DNA from: Conus ventricosus
Lineage: Eukaryota > Mollusca > Gastropoda > Neogastropoda > Conidae
NCBI GenBank assembly: GCA_018398815.1
Contig: CM031626.1
Coordinates: 42,674,933-42,738,932 of the forward strand
Length of the DNA: 64,000 nt
Reading direction: 5' to 3'
A program made the position numbers and the translations under genes. Under the pieces are notes generated by a model. That model was not told the origin of the DNA. It saw only the letters and a list, made by a program, of their open reading frames with translations, and made no database searches. Below, piece by piece: positions 37,701 to 42,900 of the stretch (position 1 is its first letter; every line of letters starts with the position of its first letter).

Positions 37701-39934
37701 CTTATAGCCCAGCCAACCACAAAGGGCCACATCAGGGCTGTCACCATGTTGAAGTCACCGCGTTGAAGTCGGCACACAAGACCTTTTCTGGAGCCAGCTT
37801 TTAGTTTGAGGCCAGTAAGACAGAGCAAGGCATGCTGGCCATCCTTGCCTCCACAGCTACTGATGCCAGCCGAGTGCTTGGTGTTCTGGGATAAAGAAGG
37901 AAGAGTACTGCACTGCTCCAGACATGGGTGCACTGTCAGGCTTGTTGAACGTCTCTCCAGATCGAGTCAGCTTGAGAAATTACATGTGGTGGCCTTTCCA
38001 CAAAGACCACAGAAGAATGAGGTCAGGTAAGGTCATTGTGGTTACAGCCCAGCCGACCACAAAGGGCTGTATGAGATTTTTCACTGCATGGAAGTCAACT
38101 CACAAGTCATATTTGAAAACAACAACAACAAAGCTAATTTACACAACCCTTTAAATGCACCGTCTAAAAACACACCAGAAATGTTAGAAATCTTTCTTCT
38201 GTAACATCCTAGATCAGATGAAAAGTGGTAATCTCCCTCAGAAACCCAAAGATCACATGAGGTGGGACAAAGATCACATCAGGTTGGACATCTCTGAACG
38301 AGGACAGGAGAATGAGGAGCATACAACAAATGGTTTGTGCAACACTCTTATATTAACACTGTAGGATACATGTATAAAACAACTTGTTGATAGTCAGTGC
38401 AGTTTGCTGCAGCAAGAGAAGGACACATAATCTATATACTGAGTTCCCACAAAGACTACCGAGATAGTCAGTGCAGTTTGCTGCAGCAAGAGAAAGGACA
38501 CATAATCTATATACTGAGTTCCCACAAAGACTACCGAGATAGTCAGTGCAGTTTGCTGCAGCAAGAGAAAGGACACATAATCTATATACTGAGTTCCCAC
38601 AAAGACTACCGAGATAGTCAGTGCAGTTTGCTGCAGCAAGAGAAAGGACACATAATCTATATACTGAGTTCCCACAAAGACTACCGAGATAGTCAGTGCA
38701 GTTTCCTGCAGCAAGAGAAGGACACATAATCTATATACTGAGTTCCCACAAAGACTACCGAGATAGTCAGTGCAGTTTGCTGCAGCAAGAGAAGGACACA
38801 TAATCTATATACTGAGTTCCCACAAAGACTACCGAAGGAAAAGGAGTGCACAGAACAAATCCTAAAACACTCTTGTGTGATCACTGTAGAATATGTGTAG
38901 AGAAGAATTTCTAATTGGAACATTGTTTGACAAAATACACATCAGCTCAGCAGCACAGATCTGTAGTGAATATAGTTAACAGCAGTAGTGAGCTGCCAAA
39001 CGAAGGAACAAACAAGTTGTAAAACTGGCAAAACATGTTTCGATGGATTGGGTCTTCTTCAGTCAGGACAGACAGCATTCAAAACAATGGGTAAAAAAAA
39101 GGACAAACAAATTTGTTTCCATTGCTTTGAATGTTGCTTTTGAGCCTGAACAAGACCCAGTAGGTAAAAACCTGTTGTGTCTGTTTTCATAATTTTCCTC
39201 TAATTCTTCATTTTGCTGTTTCAAAATTCTATTTTTGCTTTATGCTCCAATTTCCACCTGCAATCACTCCACTTTGAAACCAATCCTGAAGAAGCAGCTT
39301 GTGAGAGAAACTAGCCTGCCAGTATATCATTCTGAAGCAGCTTGTGAGAGAAACTAGCCTGCCAGTATATCATTCTGAAGCAGCTTGTGAGAGAAACCAG
39401 CCTGCCAGTATATCATTCTGAAGCAGCTTGTGAGAGAAACCAGCCTGCCAGTATATCATTCTGAAGCAGCTTGTGAGAGAAACCAGCCTGCCAGTATAAC
39501 ATTCTGAAGCAGCTTGTGAGAGAAACCAGCCTGCCAATTGATCAAGGAGTCACAAAGCTGGGATCAGTGAAGCCATGCCTGAGATTTCCCGTCATGTAAC
39601 CACTTTCTGTCCTGTCTTTGCTCCCCTTACTGTCCCAAACTCGCTTCATGCCCTTCCGTTAAGTTGCTGGTTGGCAGCCATATTTTGCTTGATTTGTATG
39701 CGGACATGTTTGGCCTGATGGATAAAGTATTGTTGACTGAAGGACCCTTGGGTCAGTCCTTGCTTCGGGAACAACTTGTCGATACATGGGAACTATGTAA
39801 CACAGACTATAGGTCCTGAAATATGTTTTTAAAAAAAGAAAGAAAAGAAAACCACTGAGAGAGAATGAATTTATGCCACGCAAGTACATGCTGATTATCA
39901 AGGTATGAAAGAAATTTTGTTGGAAGAACACACG

Positions 39935-39967
<33 letters not shown>

Positions 39968-42900
39968 GCTGTAGTTGGTGCAAGATATCAGGGTATGACA
40001 GAAATTTTGTTGGAAGACACTTTTTTATATTTCTTGTTTTACTGTGGTTGCTGCAAGATATCAAGGTATAAAAGCAATTTTGTTGGAAGAACACACTTTT
40101 TTTTAATACTGTGGTTGCTGCAAGATATCAAGGTATAAAAGCAATTTTGTTGGAAGAACACACTTTTTTTAATACTGTGGTGCTGCAAGATAATCAAGGT
40201 ATAAAAGCATTTGTTGGAGAACACACTTTTTTAATACTGTGGTTGCTGCAAGATATCAAGGTATAAAAGCAATTTTGTTGGAAGAACACACTTTTTTTTA
40301 ATACTGTGGTTGCTGCAAGATATCAAGGTATAAAAGCAATTTTGTTGGAAGAACACACTTTTTTTAATACTGTGGTTGCTGCAAGATATCAAGGTATAAA
40401 AGCAATTTTGCTGGAAGAACACTTTTTTTTTAAAAACTGTAGTTGCTGCAAGATATCAAGATATGACAGAAATTTTGTTGGAAGAATACACTTTAAAAAA
40501 AATTAATTAATTTTTTTTTTACTGCAGTTGCTGTAAAATATTAAGGTCTGACAGAAATGTGGGAAGAACAACTTTTTTGTTTGTTACTGTAGTTGCAAGA
40601 TATTAATGTATGACGAAAATTTTGTTGGAAAAACACTTTTTTTTAAATTACTGTAACTGCTGCAAGATATTAAGGTATGACAAAAATTTTGTTGAAAGAA
40701 CACACTGGTTGTTTGTTTTGTTTGTTGTTTTTTTGCTGTAACTGCTGCAAGATATCAAGGTGTGACCGAAATTTTGTTGGAACAACACACCTTTTTAATT
40801 TTTTAAATTTTTTTAACTGTAGTTTCTGCAAGTTATTAAGGTATGAAAGAAATTTTTTGGGAAGAACATACTTTTTTTTATACTGTAGTTGCTGCTAAAT
40901 CTGGAATGTAATCTCTCTCAGTATCAGCTGAGTGAGGCAGGAAAAAACAAACCAAATGCCCCCCAGCCCAAACCTCCTACTTTAATTAACAAACATCTCG
41001 TAGGATTGTACACAGTCTTTATAGAAAATACACTTGTTTTTCTCTGCACCAATAGCAGTTTTAGGGTGAAGAGGTCTATAGTTGACAAGAAAGTGTGTTT
41101 GCTAGGTTTTTTTGTTTTGTTTTGTAATTCGGTACTTTTAGAATTAAGAGCTTTCTGCAGTTGATTAGCAGGTGGTTTTGCCTGGGAGCAGGTAAAAAAT
41201 ACTCCATCTGCCCATGAGGTCCAGCCCTATTAGTAGAGATATAAGTATTGACATTTGTAAATTCCATGTAAAAAAAAATGGTACAAGGGAAGTAACTTGC
41301 AGTCCATTCCAACTATAATTTCTCTGGCAGACTGATTCACTGACTCAAAGGGAGGGACCAGGAGTTGTTAGACATGCCAAAGATTTGTCCCCCTTTAGTG
41401 TCCTTTTAGTTTGTTTAATAATGGAGGGGATGCTCTCTGTCTCTGTCTCTTTATTTTATTTGTTTTATGGCTCAGTCCCTGAAACTAAGAGTAGATAACA
41501 AAATACTTAATCCATTTCTGACTCGGCTCCCAAAAGAAACTTTACCGTGTAGCCAGGGCTGCCATGAAGAAAACAGAAAAACCATTGATTGTGAAAATAA
41601 CAATCGGAAAATTCCACTGCTGTGACAGCATTCATTCCATGTCTTGAAGGAAGCTGTACAATAGGGCAAAACCTCGAAAACATGCTCTGACTTAACATAA
41701 TTGGACTTATCAAAGGTTTTGGACCGCACAAGTTGTACCATGGAACAAAACCTTGAAAACATGCTCTGACTTAACATAATTGGACTTGTCAAAGGTTTTG
41801 GACCGCACAAGTTGTACCATGGAACAAAACCTTGAAAACACGCTCTGACTTAACATAATTGGACTTGTCAAAGGTTTTGGACCACACAAGTTGTACAATG
41901 GAACAAAACCTTGAAAAAATGCTTGTAACTTATGATAATTGGACTTGTTGAAGGATTTGGACAGCACAAGTTGTGTAATGAAGCAAAACCTTGAGAACAT
42001 GCTCCATGCTTAAAATAAGTGGACTTGTCAAAGGATTTGGACAGCACTCACTTTCCTGAGTTATCTCATAAGTTGGGTGCTGTGGTGGCCATTTTGTTAC
42101 AAGTTATCCCATGAGTCATCTGGAATGAACCAAGGCTTCATTCTGAAAGAAATTTCTTTTAAAAGACTTGGTAATTTGATTGCTTTGTTCACACACTTAA
42201 CATACAACAGTGTCTTGCTTTGAATACGCCTTTCATTTCCATTTGAAATGGAAACGTTTTCTCCCTCCATAGTGGAAGATGTTGCTCAGCCTGGAATGTG
42301 TGTGATAGGTGTTGCTGGCAATACTAATGAACCATGACCTACTGTAATGTTTATAATTCTCAGAGCTGCCAACCATCAGGTTTTTGGCAGAATAATTTAT
42401 GCTTAAACACACATCATTCCGCTATTCCATTTGATGAAAGAAATTCTGCTCATGAAAAAAAAAAGTTTGTGTATTCGCAGGATTTACCAATCTGCCATAC
42501 GTATAGCCAAAGAGCTGTTTGAAAACTTACTTCCACTTCAGCTTCTTCTGCTGCCATCGTGTGTACACGAAACAACCCCCTGGACCAATTAACCCTGCAG
42601 CTGAGAAGGAAAAAAAAGGAGGAAACGGAAGTGCAGATTCAGGTTTCATTCTGCTGACATGATGGGAGTGCTGCTGATTCCAGTCAGCGATTCGGCCTGT
42701 GGAAGTGTTCAGCCTTGTCAGGAAGAACCTTACAGATTTTCTTCCCTCCTTGGGTCAAGACACTACAGAGGCACTGATGATTCTGAAGTGCAAAAATGAG
42801 CCAAATCATTAGATAAAGCTTTGTGAGAGTGTGCTTCAAAAATGTGAAAGAGCAACAATGTGTTGGCAGAGACAGTGATTCCATGAAAGCGCTTGACAAA

